DNA of 64,000 bases from Trichomonas tenax (taxonomy: Eukaryota; Parabasalia; Trichomonadida; Trichomonadidae). Shown here piece after piece: positions 30,376 through 42,098 of the stretch. The notes under the pieces are model-generated. The model did not search any database. It was not told the DNA's origin and saw only the letters and a program-made list of their open reading frames with translations. Position 1 is the stretch's first letter, and each line of letters opens with the position of its first letter. A program made the position numbers and the translations under genes. The stretch spans positions 1 through 64,000 of the forward strand of contig JALKBU010000080.1 of NCBI GenBank assembly GCA_023091735.1, given 5' to 3'.

Positions 30376-31310
30376 TTAGTCTGATGGTGACTCAATTAAA
30401 ACAGAGGCATCCATCTTTCTGCGACGAATTCTTCGGACCATCAAGCAATAAGCAATAATGCCAGTAATTACAACAACGGGGAAAATGCCGGCAACACTGA
30501 AGATAACTATATTGACAACATGATTCCTTTGTGATTTTTCTTTAGTTTCAATATAAGAAACTGAAATATAACTTGTGTCGAGATTTGCCATTTTTGTGAA
30601 ATTGGCGCTATATTGATATTTTCCGGATCTAATAACTTGAGGATTGATATGGAATATCTCATAAATGTAATTCACAATGGCGATTGGACCCTCAGAAGCT
30701 TTGACTGTAATATTTTGGCATAGACTGGAATTTCCTTCAAAATAAATAGAGAACGATTCTGGTTTCGCAGTGCCTTTTCTTGGTTGGAATATCCTTGGAT
30801 AACTTCTATTTGCATAATCACGCAGAACTGTCATGTTAATGCCATCAACATCAGATATGTTGAGAATAGCTCTTTTTCCATCAAAAATTGATTTTAATAC
30901 CTTTATCTTGTCCATAGATACAATACTATCATCTTCTACATAGATATCATGGATCTCTGCGCCGGTAATAACATGCTTGACAAATGAGGGGATAAATGCG
31001 TTGTATTTCCAACTACCCTTGCACTATAAATTAAAGGAATTGATTTCAAGGTTGATGATATATTAGTTATTATATCACTGCCGAAAATGCTATTGATATG
31101 GGGTTTTCTTGAAATTTTTGATGGTGCGAATTTGATTGATTTAACATTTGCTACAGAGATTGGGAAGTATTCATCAATTTGAAGAGTTAGTTCAGAATTA
31201 CGATTTGATTATTGATAGGTACGAACGTTTGAGTATAAATCAACTCGGAGAAAAAAGTCATTAAATATCACTTTTATATTATCAAAACAAACAAATTTCT
31301 ACAACGAAAA
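30376..31310 (-). pseudogene. Single-pass membrane/surface protein, disrupted
   Basis: The longest intact frame ends at 30376 and covers 179 codons from an internal ATG at 30915, but it is open back to a stop near 31027. Protein-like sequence continues upstream in another frame (for example NSELTLQIDEYFPISVANV), with an in-frame TAA near 31215. The gene therefore has at least one frameshift and one stop and lacks a clear start. The C-terminus has a strong hydrophobic span (IVIFSVAGIFPVVVITGIIA) followed by a basic RRIRRRK tail, the layout of trichomonad surface proteins. The ectodomain has several NxS/T sites and is not recognised. It may be a decayed adhesin-like protein. Confidence 0.5.
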
Positions 31311-31366
31311 ACTAACACCACTTTTTTGATGTGAGATGAGAATTTCTGGATTTGTAAAATAGAAAG

Positions 31367-32566
31367 CTATAAAAGAGTTGATGGATATATAACTGTGGTT
31401 TGATTCTCTCGTTTTGGAGTTCCATTGAGTTTTCTTTGGCTAATTATCTTCTCTTGTGTGAGATAATGCATTTTATGTGATGCGTTTTCAATTTCTAAAT
31501 CTGTTTTCATGATTTTTCTTTCTAAAGCGAGCATTTCTCTTGTTTTTGCCATCCAGATACATTCTGAAAGTTCTTTATCAACAGTGTCATCACATAAAGG
31601 CCTTCTTACACGATTTGGCTTTGGCGTTTGTGCTTTTCTATTCTTAACAGGTTTTCTATATTCATTGTCTTCTTCTTCATTATTTGCTTCATTTATTTCT
31701 TCTAATCTAGTTCTTAGCATTTCATTTGTATTGGAAACTTTGTTTTCAATGTTTTTTACTGTGTCATCGTCGATAACTGGCTTTGTGTTTGTCGAAAGTC
31801 TTCTTTGATATTCCAAGATTAGTTTGTTCTGATGATCGAGTTTCTTTTGCATGTTTTCTAGAGCGCTCTGTTGGTCTTTTTGCATATCAGCAATGATTTT
31901 CTCGAACTGTGTATCATTCTTTGCTTCTTCTGAATAAACATTTCTTTCCTGAATATCTCTTAAACCATTATATGCTGATTCCCATGTTTCTGCTTCAGGA
32001 ATTAATGCTGCAAACTTCAAACTGATCGACTCTAATGTGTCAGCGCGTAATTTTTGATCTTTTAGTTCTTTTCTTGTTTGCTCAAGTTCTTTTTCCATAA
32101 TTTCAAGTAAGTTTGTTTTCTCTTTGCCTTCTTCTTCGAGTTCCTTGATTCTTTTCTCGCGCAATTCGTTGTTTTGGACTAAAAACCCAATTGACTCGTT
32201 AGAAAGTTTTGAAATTGAAGAATCTACTTGATTTGAAGACAAACTTTTTTGATGGATTAAAGTATCGACTTTTTCAGTAATCTGCCTCTTCATTTCTTCT
32301 TCGTTTTTTGTTGTAATGTTTAACTGTGCTGCTAATCCGCAAATATAATTTGATAAGTTTTCTGAATGGCGAACAACGCTGGCTTCGTGCTGCAACATGA
32401 GTTCTACATCATTTTTATCGATTGAAATTATGTCTTCCTCTTCTTCTTTTAGATTCGAATATTCAGGAGTGCTCGAAAGCATTATATCTGATATCAAATT
32501 GTTCTCTGTCGGTATCGAAGCAACAGATTCTGTTGATTCTTTTCCATTATCTGTTCCAGAGCTCAT
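31367..32566 (-). CDS. Coiled-coil protein of unknown function
   Basis: 399 residues from ATG 32566; an ATG four codons further upstream is possible. Residues about 60-270 are strongly heptad-like and Glu/Lys-rich (LREKRIKELEEEGKEK, MEKELEQTRKELKDQKL), interrupted near residue 200. The C-terminal third contains a basic Pro-rich linker (RKAQTPKPNRVRRPL) and a second helix. No enzyme motif, signal peptide or membrane span. Proteins of this shape in flagellates are often cytoskeletal or basal-body structural proteins, but nothing here proves that. Confidence 0.6.
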   Translation of the reverse strand: MSSGTDNGKESTESVASIPTENNLISDIMLSSTPEYSNLKEEEEDIISIDKNDVELMLQHEASVVRHSENLSNYICGLAAQLNITTKNEEEMKRQITEKVDTLIHQKSLSSNQVDSSISKLSNESIGFLVQNNELREKRIKELEEEGKEKTNLLEIMEKELEQTRKELKDQKLRADTLESISLKFAALIPEAETWESAYNGLRDIQERNVYSEEAKNDTQFEKIIADMQKDQQSALENMQKKLDHQNKLILEYQRRLSTNTKPVIDDDTVKNIENKVSNTNEMLRTRLEEINEANNEEEDNEYRKPVKNRKAQTPKPNRVRRPLCDDTVDKELSECIWMAKTREMLALERKIMKTDLEIENASHKMHYLTQEKIISQRKLNGTPKRENQTTVIYPSTLL

Positions 32567-33082
32567 TTTAAACAACAAACGATTTTTTGTAGAATGTTAA
32601 ACGGGGGTCGAATCCTTCTCCTTTAAATAACTTTTCTTCATCATTTCACAGTAATGATCAGATATTCAACATTATATTTTTAAGAATTATATTTATATTT
32701 CATTTGTCTTTGATATGGATGAGACGTTCATATAATATAGCACATTGAAAAATGTCTGATTAAGGCTCCAGTTTCATCTGAGTTTCTGATATAAAATTAA
32801 TGCTCATTGTATGATGATTCTATTTTTCATATTTTAATACTCTAAAAGCCATAATATGAAAAAAAAATCTAATTCTGATCTAATTTGAAAAATTGATTGA
32901 ATGCCATTTTAATGTATCAAAAGAGTTAAGAACATGAAGTATATCATTTGTAATCAAAAATGATTTGATATTTTGAATCAATGTTAAATATTTTAAAATA
33001 TCACTAAAAATCATAAATATTTAACATACAGAATAACATGCAGCTTATCTTCTTTTAAATTATTCCATGTTCATAAATTTCC
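32567..33082. other. AT-rich intergenic region
   Basis: No gene, repeat or motif that I can support. Confidence 0.45.
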
Positions 33083-33358
33083 TCATTTGTCTTCTGGAGG
33101 AAATGTCAATTTTCTATTATAGTCATATTCATCGCTGCTATCATCATTACATGATTCTTCTTCCCAATCTTCAGCAGATTCAGAATCAAATGATTCTCGA
33201 AAGGAATCGATTTCTTTAGAAAATGTTCCATATTTTGAGTGTCTTCCTATTTTCGGTTGAATGAAATCTTTGGGATTATATGGCTCACCAATGTAGTCAT
33301 CAGCTCCAATTTCTGAGTCCTTTGGATTCCTTTTATTGCTTTGTTGAGTGTTTTTCAT
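33083..33358 (-). CDS. Small acidic hypothetical protein, possibly truncated
   Basis: A 91-residue frame from ATG 33358, Asp/Glu/Ser-rich at the C-terminus (ESAEDWEEESCNDDSSDEYD). The frame stays open upstream to about 33485 without another ATG, and that part also looks coding (LNCSGIHAKIIFERAEYELP). The true product may therefore be a C-terminal remnant of a longer gene whose start was lost. I do not recognise it. It sits at the edge of the gene-poor 33.4-37 kb stretch. Confidence 0.35.
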   Translation of the reverse strand: MKNTQQSNKRNPKDSEIGADDYIGEPYNPKDFIQPKIGRHSKYGTFSKEIDSFRESFDSESAEDWEEESCNDDSSDEYDYNRKLTFPPEDK

Positions 33359-35240
33359 TTTCCGAACTTCTGGTAATTCATATTCAGCTCTTTCAAAAAT
33401 GATTTTTGCGTGAATTCCGCTGCAATTTAGTGGTGCTTGAGCTCTATGATATAACGAAAATCGCCAGTTTCTCGCTCTGGCAAGCTAACGTTTCTGTTTA
33501 TTCAATCTTGCCATTAAAAAATGTTTCTTTTCGTGTGCAGAAAAAGATTCGGGTATATTTTATTCAAAATATCTCAGTATGTAAATGTTAAATAACTTAA
33601 ATTTTATATTAAGCATAGCTAATACACGTTGTAAATTACTATTAATATATCAGTTATATTGTAAAACTATCATAGAATTTTCGTTTTGCATTTTAAGTTA
33701 AGTGCAGTTCTATCGTCAAAAATTCTCTGAATTTGCATACTAAATCATCTTTTTCCGATTGCCAAAGTCGAAATAACTCAATGAGTTCGGGTTAAAAACT
33801 TTCCATATATTAATCACTATATACTATATTATTTTTCTAAAAAATGAAATAGAGAGAGACTGTTCAAAATGTTAATACTTGATATTGGAAATGATGTTAC
33901 AAAAACAAGTGAAGTCAAAAAATTGAATACTTTTTTTCAACAACCTTTAGCTTTTGTAATGAGGTTTATTCATTTATATTCCAATGCATTATGTGTATCT
34001 TTTGAATATTATGACATATGGTTGATACTACTCTGTAATGAGAAAAATTGATTTTTGTATTAAAAAATGCTCGGATTCATATAATTTTAATCCTATCATG
34101 AATACCATTTTCTGATTAATACTAATGCAATAAAGAATAATAGAGTTAGAAGCTTAAGACGAAAATAGAGTGAGACTGTACAACTTATTATGTATTTCCT
34201 TGTGGATGACATCAAATTTCTGCATATGATTCAAAAGTCCATTATTATTGGAGATTATAACATGATTGTATCTGCACCATATAAATCCATATATTGTGTG
34301 TTTAAATTATGGCTTTTGAAACATTTAATTGATTATTTCATTCATTAGAACAAAAATAATTTGAAAAGTTGCTTTTTAAATTCAGACCCAAGTTCAAGTA
34401 CTGGATAATATTTGATGTACTTAATTTAATATAAGTATATGTGCAAAGGTTGAAATAGAGAGATTATTCGGATTATGAGAATTTTGTCGTAGAAAAATGA
34501 AAATTGCAATTTTCACGAAATTCAATATCTTGACATTCAGAACGACAACAATATACAGTATGATAATATGTTATGTACCATACAATGTATATATCATGTA
34601 TATAAAAATCATAATTTTCCCTCATCTCAATGTGTCAATAATAGAGGTTTCAAAAATTGAGAGGCTGAGATTGGAGCCTTAAAATCAGATTCTCTCGCAT
34701 CAAAGAAGCCGAGCACCATGATTTCTGAATTATCGCTATTGACATATATGATTTTCATTAGAAATAACTTCGAATTAGCCAAAAACGAAATTGAAATTTT
34801 CAACCTGGATCCTCAAAACTGGAGGCTGAAACTTTGGTAGTGTTATAAGTGTCCCCATGGTCAATGAGAGTGCTTTAAATATCATTACATAAAGTTGTGC
34901 TTTAAATATGTTTCGTAAGTGTATGATGCGATTTTAGCGTCCATTAAATCCAAAAATGTGACAACACTTCCAGTTCTCAATTTCAGTCTCATTATTTTCG
35001 ATGAAAATTATGCTCAATGTATAGTGCTTTAAATTTCACTACATAAAGTTGGTGCTCTCTGTAAAATATGGAGCTAATTAGTTTTGTTTTAAAAGAGTTC
35101 CAAAATATTGATAGTTAGAATTTCGTTGAACTATGACTTTAATATGTGAATAATATATAACTATGATTAATAAGCTGGCTTGTAATAGTAGATTTACTGC
35201 GGCTTTATTATTATTAAATTTTGAAAAATTAAAATTATCT
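33359..35240. repeat. Gene-poor stretch with degenerate direct repeats
   Basis: GAAATAGAG-(A/T)-GAGACTGT and variants recur at about 33846, 34161 and 34452 (spacing 316 and 291). A second repeat, GTGCTTTAAAT followed by ACATAAAGTTG, occurs at about 34870 and 35024 (spacing 154). GAGGCTGA(A/G)A also recurs nearby. No coding potential beyond short random frames. The stretch looks like eroded tandem or dispersed repeats. Confidence 0.45.
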
Positions 35241-36342
35241 TTAAGGGTCCGCTATGGCCAAATATAGGCTCTCAAAATATTCTATGAGATTGTCTAAAAA
35301 AACGTATTTCCCACAATTTGATGCTTTTCAAGATAGAGAGATCTAGATTTACAATGATATTCGATTCTTTGCAAATAGCATATTAGAGGAGATTAATTAA
35401 TATCCCTCGCTTATAAATCAACCAAAACTTAAAAATCATGGACTTTGAAAAAGAAATGTGATTTTTTTCATAAAACACAAATGATGTGAAAATCAGGACC
35501 CTTTTTTCTTGCATTAATTCATTTGCCAATCATCACTCAGCAGTATTTTAGTAATAAATTTGCAAAATACTAACAGGGAGAAAAAAATTAAAAAAAATCA
35601 GCAAAATTTGCATATTTCTCGATTTCAAGGTATAATTTGCATTATATGTAGTACTGAAATCGCTGTAATGCCAAAATAAATTGAAAATACGTGTTTTTGA
35701 AGATGATCTCACACAAATATGAATTTAACAACAAAACATTGATATATGAATATTAAGCATAAAAATAAATTAATTATTACTCAAAAATTACTTGATTTTT
35801 GAAAAACATATGAAAGCTTTAGGGCATTTATACGAAATAACACAAGGGGAGACAGTTATGCTATCAATTCACGTGGACGAAAGCCTAGAACCAATGTAGA
35901 GCTATCCATAAATTTAGGTGTAATAATTCGTGTTATTTATGGATACCAAAGCATTTAATTGAAAAAACATAGCTATCATAGGCTATAGTAACTGTTTAAT
36001 GCATCAAACAAATTGTACGCGAAGAAACAGCAGAATTTCATTGTGATTTGTTTGTTTATTTTACTACTTTACAATTATGAGCATATTTTTAAGCATGTAT
36101 ATATTCAAGTGGCTATTAAAATGGTAAATAATTTCACCTTTTCCCTGATTATTAATATTGCAATTAAAACGTTGAAATTGAGCTGCGATACTTCAAGCAA
36201 TTAATCCTTAGCATGAGAGAAAACAAATCAAGCAGGTTGTTTTTTTGGTGATTTTTTAACATTTTCTTGTACCTAAATAAGTTAAAAATACACCAAAAAA
36301 GTGAAGGACGATACAGGAAGTTTGGCCATAGCGGACCCTTAA
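35241..36342. mobile_element. TTAA-bounded TIR element, copy 2 (1102 bp)
   Basis: The ends are perfect inverted repeats over at least 22 bp (35241-35262 and 36321-36342), reading inward TTAAGGGTCCGCTATGGCC. They share TTAAGGGT-Y-CG with copy 1 at 2301-3448, and the total length is similar. TTAA is present at both outer edges. The interior is AT-rich with no transposase. It is a second member of the same non-autonomous family or a sister family. Confidence 0.75.
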
Positions 36343-37091
36343 AGTCATCGAATATTGCTTTGTTTTCACGCAGGAAGTACGACTGCGACAATGTGAAGAT
36401 TCTTATCAAATTTATTAAAAAATCATATTATGGAATGAATTTCTAGACGTGCAATACAATAAACACTTAATGTTGCGATGAAGCTTTTGCACTTGCATGC
36501 TATGCCTATTTGTAAAACTAATCAAATATGAACATATTTAGAAATCAAAATTGATATCAATACTATAAACATGTAAGAATTGAGAATTAACTATCCAATA
36601 GTTCTACAAAGTAAGTATATAAGGAATATTAGATAATTACCATGCAATTTCCTTCGTCCGAAGTTCAGAATGAGAAGTAAAATTACAAAAATTAAATGTC
36701 ATCAAACTGTTTTGATAGCTACTCTATCATCGATGGTGACTAATATTTAAAGATATTTTTGTTTTTAGCATTTAAATACATTGTGTATAAAGTTATCTTA
36801 ATTGCTCGATGATAAGCCGCTTTGACGATTATTTGTCGGCTTGACATCTATCGTTCGAGCTTAGAAAAGGAAATCTTATTGATGAACCATATGATTGACG
36901 ATGTCCAAATTCCCGAAGATATATTTTGTTTCAATCACGGAGAAGCCATGGAATGCAGACTCAATATTTATCGATATATTTTATTGGGACAAAGCACTTT
37001 CCGATTTATATGAAATTTGTCATATAAACCAAAAATTGTCAGATGATAAAATTTCTATAAGGTTATTTGCCGTTTTGAAATTTTATAAAAA
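36343..37091. other. Intergenic region upstream of POC1
   Basis: Two overlapping short frames (36822-37104) are not convincing as genes. No other feature seen. Confidence 0.45.
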
Positions 37092-38162
37092 ATGTGGAAA
37101 TTAGACTATTCATTGAAGCGCCATTCAGCACCTATTAACCAAATCGATATAAGCCAGGATATGAACTACATGGTTACAGCTTCTATCGATGGATGCGTTG
37201 GAATAACAGATTTAATCACAAGAGAAACAAAATTCGTTCAAAGCTATCAAGATCCATTTTATGGGTGCTCGATATCACCAAATTCGCAATTAATCGCAAG
37301 TTGTACAAACAGCGGCAACATTATGATTTGCAGCACTGCACAGAAGAAAGAAATATCTTCGTTCAAGGCACATCAGCAAATTGCAAGGACTGTTTGTTGG
37401 TCTCCTGATGGACAATACATCGTTACTGGTTCAAACGATAAAACAGCAGCAATTTGGTCCTTAAACAAATTTACAAAGCGCCGCACATTGTCAGCAATGA
37501 AGGGATGGGTGAGAGACATCAAGTGGATCAACAACTTAATCGCTATTGCAGGCAATGATGCTAATATTTATATTTACGATCAAAGGAACTCAAAACCTGT
37601 ATATACAATTCCAACACTCAGCTCAGCTGATATTTCCTCTATTTCATTCCACAGTGGAGGAACTTGCATCGCTACTGGTTCATTTGATCACTCAGTTAAA
37701 ATTTGGGATTTGAGAACAGAAACGCTCCTTCAAAAGCACTCAGCGCACATTGATGGTGTTACATGTGTAGCATTCAATCCATATAATGAAGAGCTTTTAA
37801 GTGTTGGAAGAGATGGATATGCGAGATTGTGGGATTTGAAGATCGCTGACATTGCAGCAACTTTCAATCACCACGATGGATACGCTCTCGGTTGTTGTTG
37901 GCTTCCATCTGCACGCGGTTTCGTTACATCTGGCGAAGATAGAAAAATCTGTGCTTACAGGCTTGAAGACAAGCCAATCGATCCTAATTCTTTGGGAATG
38001 GATGATGGCGATATATTCGCTTCTATTGAAAGAATGCAGCAAGAAATCACTTCATTAGCTGTTACAATGAAGAAGTTAGATGACAGACTTCTTTTGCAGG
38101 AAGAAAAACTTCAATGGCTCCAAGATATTGACTGCTCCAAGCTTAGAAAGAATCGTAATTAG
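37092..38162 (+). CDS. POC1: POC1-like WD40 centriole/basal-body protein
   Basis: 356 residues: seven WD40 repeats (about 1-295) with repeats ending in typical motifs such as SNDKTAAIWSL, SFDHSVKIWDL and RDGYARLWDL, then a short linker and a C-terminal coiled coil (about 312-350, RMQQEITSLAVTMKKLDDRL, LQEEKLQWL) that matches the POC1 tail. POC1 stabilises centriole and basal-body triplets and is expected in a flagellate. It is a little shorter than human POC1A/B (about 400-480). Several other WD40 proteins share the propeller; the C-terminal helix is what favours POC1. Confidence 0.75.
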   Translation: MWKLDYSLKRHSAPINQIDISQDMNYMVTASIDGCVGITDLITRETKFVQSYQDPFYGCSISPNSQLIASCTNSGNIMICSTAQKKEISSFKAHQQIARTVCWSPDGQYIVTGSNDKTAAIWSLNKFTKRRTLSAMKGWVRDIKWINNLIAIAGNDANIYIYDQRNSKPVYTIPTLSSADISSISFHSGGTCIATGSFDHSVKIWDLRTETLLQKHSAHIDGVTCVAFNPYNEELLSVGRDGYARLWDLKIADIAATFNHHDGYALGCCWLPSARGFVTSGEDRKICAYRLEDKPIDPNSLGMDDGDIFASIERMQQEITSLAVTMKKLDDRLLLQEEKLQWLQDIDCSKLRKNRN

Positions 38163-38457
38163 ATTTATATTTTTATTATCTTGTTATTATGTAAAGATTG
38201 CTGTATTTGTACAATGCTCGGGATGGACTTTCTGTTTCATAACGTTTTCGCAGAAGTCAAAAGGTTTTATATCAAAAAATTAATTGTTAAAAAATTAGGT
38301 TTTCATGTTGCATTATTAATTATTTTCAGGAGGTGTTTTAAATGCATCATAGATATATGTTGTAAATCGCTTCTGTAAAATTATTTTAGGATATTATTTC
38401 AATTAAATCGAGTACATTTTAATAATACACCAATTCCGATATCGCAAACAAATAGAT

Positions 38458-38976
38458 TTAGCATGGGTTTGGTGGATAAAGCTTTTCGACGCTTGCCATA
38501 TTAGGCGGTGGTGGAATCGTTGGAGCTTCTTGCTCAACATTTTCCGTGAGAGTCCTTTTGCTCTCATTAATCATATTCTCAAATAACGCCATCTTTTCGG
38601 CGACAATCGGTTTATCAACTTTCGTTTCGAGGACAAATGATAAAGCAATGTAAATTTGGTCTAAAACTTCAGTGCGAGTTGTTACAGCAACGCAATCCTT
38701 CTGAAAATATAAAGCTAAATATCTTGTTTTCGCATCATCATTTGTTGTCTCTTCCTTTAAATCTGTAATTCCTTGATATATTCTGTCGCCTTGAATTTCG
38801 ACATTTTTGTTGTTTTCCGGAGAAATTCTGATTTTTGTCGAAATAGCGTTTTTCCAGTTCTTGACTTTATTTCCATCGCGCATAAACTGTATGTCGTTCC
38901 AGGACATGCACTGTGATATGAAATAGCGCCTGATATAGAACTCAGGGGCTTGGAATTGATCAAAAGCTTTCTTCAT
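38458..38976 (-). CDS. Conserved-looking hypothetical protein
   Basis: 172 residues from ATG 38976, with TCATTTGT (an Inr-like sequence) about 12 nt upstream. It contains a compact mixed alpha/beta region (about 10-125) and a Pro-rich end (TIPPPPNMASVEKLYPPNP). No motif I can name and no membrane span. The clean start context, single open frame and position near POC1 argue that it is a real gene. Confidence 0.5.
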   Translation of the reverse strand: MKKAFDQFQAPEFYIRRYFISQCMSWNDIQFMRDGNKVKNWKNAISTKIRISPENNKNVEIQGDRIYQGITDLKEETTNDDAKTRYLALYFQKDCVAVTTRTEVLDQIYIALSFVLETKVDKPIVAEKMALFENMINESKRTLTENVEQEAPTIPPPPNMASVEKLYPPNPC

Positions 38977-40038
38977 TTACAAATGATGGAAAAATTGACA
39001 TTTCACTTTTATTCTTTGGGATTTTTCAATCGGACGACGAAAATAGAGTTTTCATGATATAGTGACCCTATTTTTAAGGAAATCAAACGGATCCACGAAA
39101 TAATTTAATAACCTTATTTTTTATAATGTTTTATTAATGGTTATTAATAACATTTGAATAATTTCTTCTTTCATACTTGAAAGTGCCTAATGATTATATG
39201 CTAACACATGTTCTTGATTTTTATTATTTCAATATTTGATTCTATTGTTTGTATTTGCTATTTTGTTTCAGCATTATCATTGCTAACTATGGTAAATCCA
39301 AAATGTATTTACCATTGAACATGATTTATTGTAACAGACAATATTCTTTATATTTTTGAGCAGCATATTGATAATTGAACCCAATATTCATGAAAACAAT
39401 GTACAAGTTGATAATTCATGACAAAAACTGTTTTCCTATATAATTCACATTGTTTTGTGAAATTAAGCCACATATTTGAATATGAGTTGGTGATGATTGA
39501 TTCAACTTAATTTATTCAAAGATTAAAGCAAAACTTCAGAACAAGAATATAAGAACCATGTAGGGTTTATCCAGCAGATTTCTTACTCAAGAGTTGAGCA
39601 GATAAATATCTTCCATTTCTTTATTTGAGAGCGCCAAAATTAATGCTGAAAAAATTGAAATTGTCGTAAAATATCTTGCTGATCAACAATCACGAATCGC
39701 ATGGTTTAAAATGGTTGTGATATAATAACTTATTGGAAAAAGAGCATAGGAAATTTTCATGTTTTCAAAATTTGAAATTTTGATAAGACAAAATGATTTA
39801 GTGCTTTTATAATAAATAAGCTTTCCGTATCATAGATATTATGATCACAATGATGCCTTCAATAATCACGCACAAGAGATTTTAGAATTTTTCCATTAAC
39901 CGTATTAATCGGCCCAATACTTTATCATATGATAGAATTTCAAGAGTTGAATCCATCGATAGAAGTAAGAGCAATTTAATCCTCCGGAATTGCGTTTTTA
40001 AAAGCCACCCAACAAAATATTTTAATAACTCATAATCT
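38977..40038. other. Gene-free AT-rich region left of the Mutator-like element
   Basis: No coding region beyond very short frames (for example about 34 codons near 39633). Nothing else recognisable. Confidence 0.45.
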
Positions 40039-41802
40039 TCATAGTCCAAATTGTTGTGAACGGAAATGAGAGCTCAAAAGGTGACGTGTTTACATGGCAG
40101 ATTTGTAATTTTTGACACATAAATTTCGTTCATAAAAAAGGGGCTGCACCTAAAAAATCAAGAATTCGCTTAATCTCGATTTGTTGCTACAAGAATGTGA
40201 ATCTAGAAGAAATTTAAGGTTCAATTGGATTGTTTGGTTTGTAATTACTTATTGAATCTTCAATAAGGTATGAAAGCTGTCTTTAACTGCTTGCATGCAT
40301 TGTATTGCACCTTAATAGTTGTGTAGAATTGAAAAACCGGAATGTTTCCTACTTAAAAGTGACAAATGATGCGCTCATTAACGAGGGCGTTTCACCACAA
40401 TATATTTGTATTTATTGGATAGATCTAGGGTATAGTATATTCACATGCATATGATGTATCATTCCATTCAATAGTTAGTCAATAGAGCTGTGCATAGTCC
40501 GAGCTAGTATCGCTTATTGTTGACCGATGACAATATGACTCAATGAGAGAAACTATTCCAAAATGCTATCTGCGAAAACTTTTATGGTATCTATACATAT
40601 ATGTGTTACCTTTAGATAAATATTATAATGGTTGTTCTGTATTTTTATACGATAGGTGAAATTTGATAATAAATTTGTCATTGATTTTGCCAATATGCAT
40701 ATTACGCATTACAACTTAATATAATATAATGCTATGTGTGCGTATTTTTATTATGCACACTTTAGTTGTGGAGAAATTAAAGCTCAAATATCGAAAATTG
40801 ACAGCTTTAATGCACTCAAAGATGTATATTTCTAGGATCACCTCAACATCATCTCTTTGATATATCATATATATATGATTGTGATTTATCTATGTATTTG
40901 CATATTTATCTTTTTTGCATCGCATATAAAAAGTTATCTCGGTCATAGTTTGTCCGAGCGCAAAATAATTTGATTTAATTGCAAAAAAAGCATTTAAGAT
41001 GAGTTATAACTATGTAAGTTTAGCATTATACTGATAAAGATCAATTGAAATCCGTATTTAAAGTTTGAATGCAAATATCTTCATAATGGCTTGTCTAGGG
41101 AAACTGAGTACTTTCGGTTCTTTTCAAATTTTCTTGCTCTATTCTTCTCAATTTAATAAACTTTTCAAATTTAGCCACAAAAAAGAGTCATCATTATTTT
41201 TGGGAGAATAACACACAGCGCTTATGTGTGAACACTTGGAATACTTTTTTTCCAAAAAAGCTAAAAAGCATATTTGTGATTAGATTTACTTATTTATCAT
41301 CGACAACAACATATTTTACGTTATAAAAATGCTATACAATGGGAATATAATATATTATAATGAATAAAACACATCATGGCAAATCAATGTTTTTGATGCA
41401 AGATATATCTAATATTTTAATGAAATATAGACTTTGTTAGCTAATTCTTTAATATATCATGCACAACGGGATTTTGTACATTGGGGTTCAATAACTTCGC
41501 AAGAAGTTAATCCAGTGAGTTAAAAAACAAGTTTCGCCGAGTATGCGTATAAAAATTTAATTGCCCTCTTCATAATGAAAATTTGATATTAAAATTTTCT
41601 TGAAAATGCGGCTATTTTTGTATTTAGGGGATCATTTCCGTTCACTGCAGCATAACATTTTTTAATTTCGATATCTGGTAAAAATTGAAACCTCGCCCCT
41701 GTTTTTTTGCTATATAATTTACATGCCAATAATGGTAAATCTGCCATGTAAACATATCGCTTTTTGAGCTCTCATTTCCGTTCACTACAATTTTCATAGT
41801 CC
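40039..41802. mobile_element. Non-autonomous Mutator-like element with 9-bp target duplication
   Basis: The element spans 40048-41793 (1746 bp). Its ends match as inverted repeats over 57 bp (40048-40104 and 41737-41793) with 5 mismatches, starting AAATTGT-N-GTGAACGGAAAT. Weaker similarity continues inward, including an AAAAAA-GGGGC tract. TCATAGTCC flanks it directly on both sides (40039-40047 and 41794-41802). Long TIRs plus a 9-bp duplication are the signature of Mutator-type elements. There is no open frame over 60 codons, so no transposase. Both TIRs contain TTTACATGGCA, the same motif found upstream of genes here. Confidence 0.8.
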
Positions 41803-42098
41803 AAATAATGCTTTCTGAATTTGATTGAATGCTTCACAAAATTTAATGAATTTCTCCAAAATAATCCCATTTTCGATAAATAATCCATCCGCAAAACCTC
41901 AACAAAAATTTTGCTGTATCTTTCAGAATTTTTTGTTGTTGGCTGTCAAAAAATCGAATTTTTCTAAATTTATTATCTATGACTACAGAGATCCATAAAT
42001 ATCATATTTTTTGATTTCGATGTTTTGATTGAAAAAAAATTATTTTCATTTTTGATTTTAACGAACGAATGACAACGATCTTAGACAAACTACAGTAA
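41803..42098. other. Spacer before Gly-rich pseudogene
   Basis: AT-rich; nothing recognised. Confidence 0.45.

Noticed and set aside
36822..37104. Two overlapping 60-70 codon frames just upstream of POC1
   Set aside because: No motif, no initiator, overlap in different frames and the second runs into the POC1 start; best explained as random open frames.
41205..41218. GAATAACACACAG, resembling a trichomonad 3' splice site
   Set aside because: No GTATGT partner or coding flanks; it lies inside the non-coding Mutator-like element.
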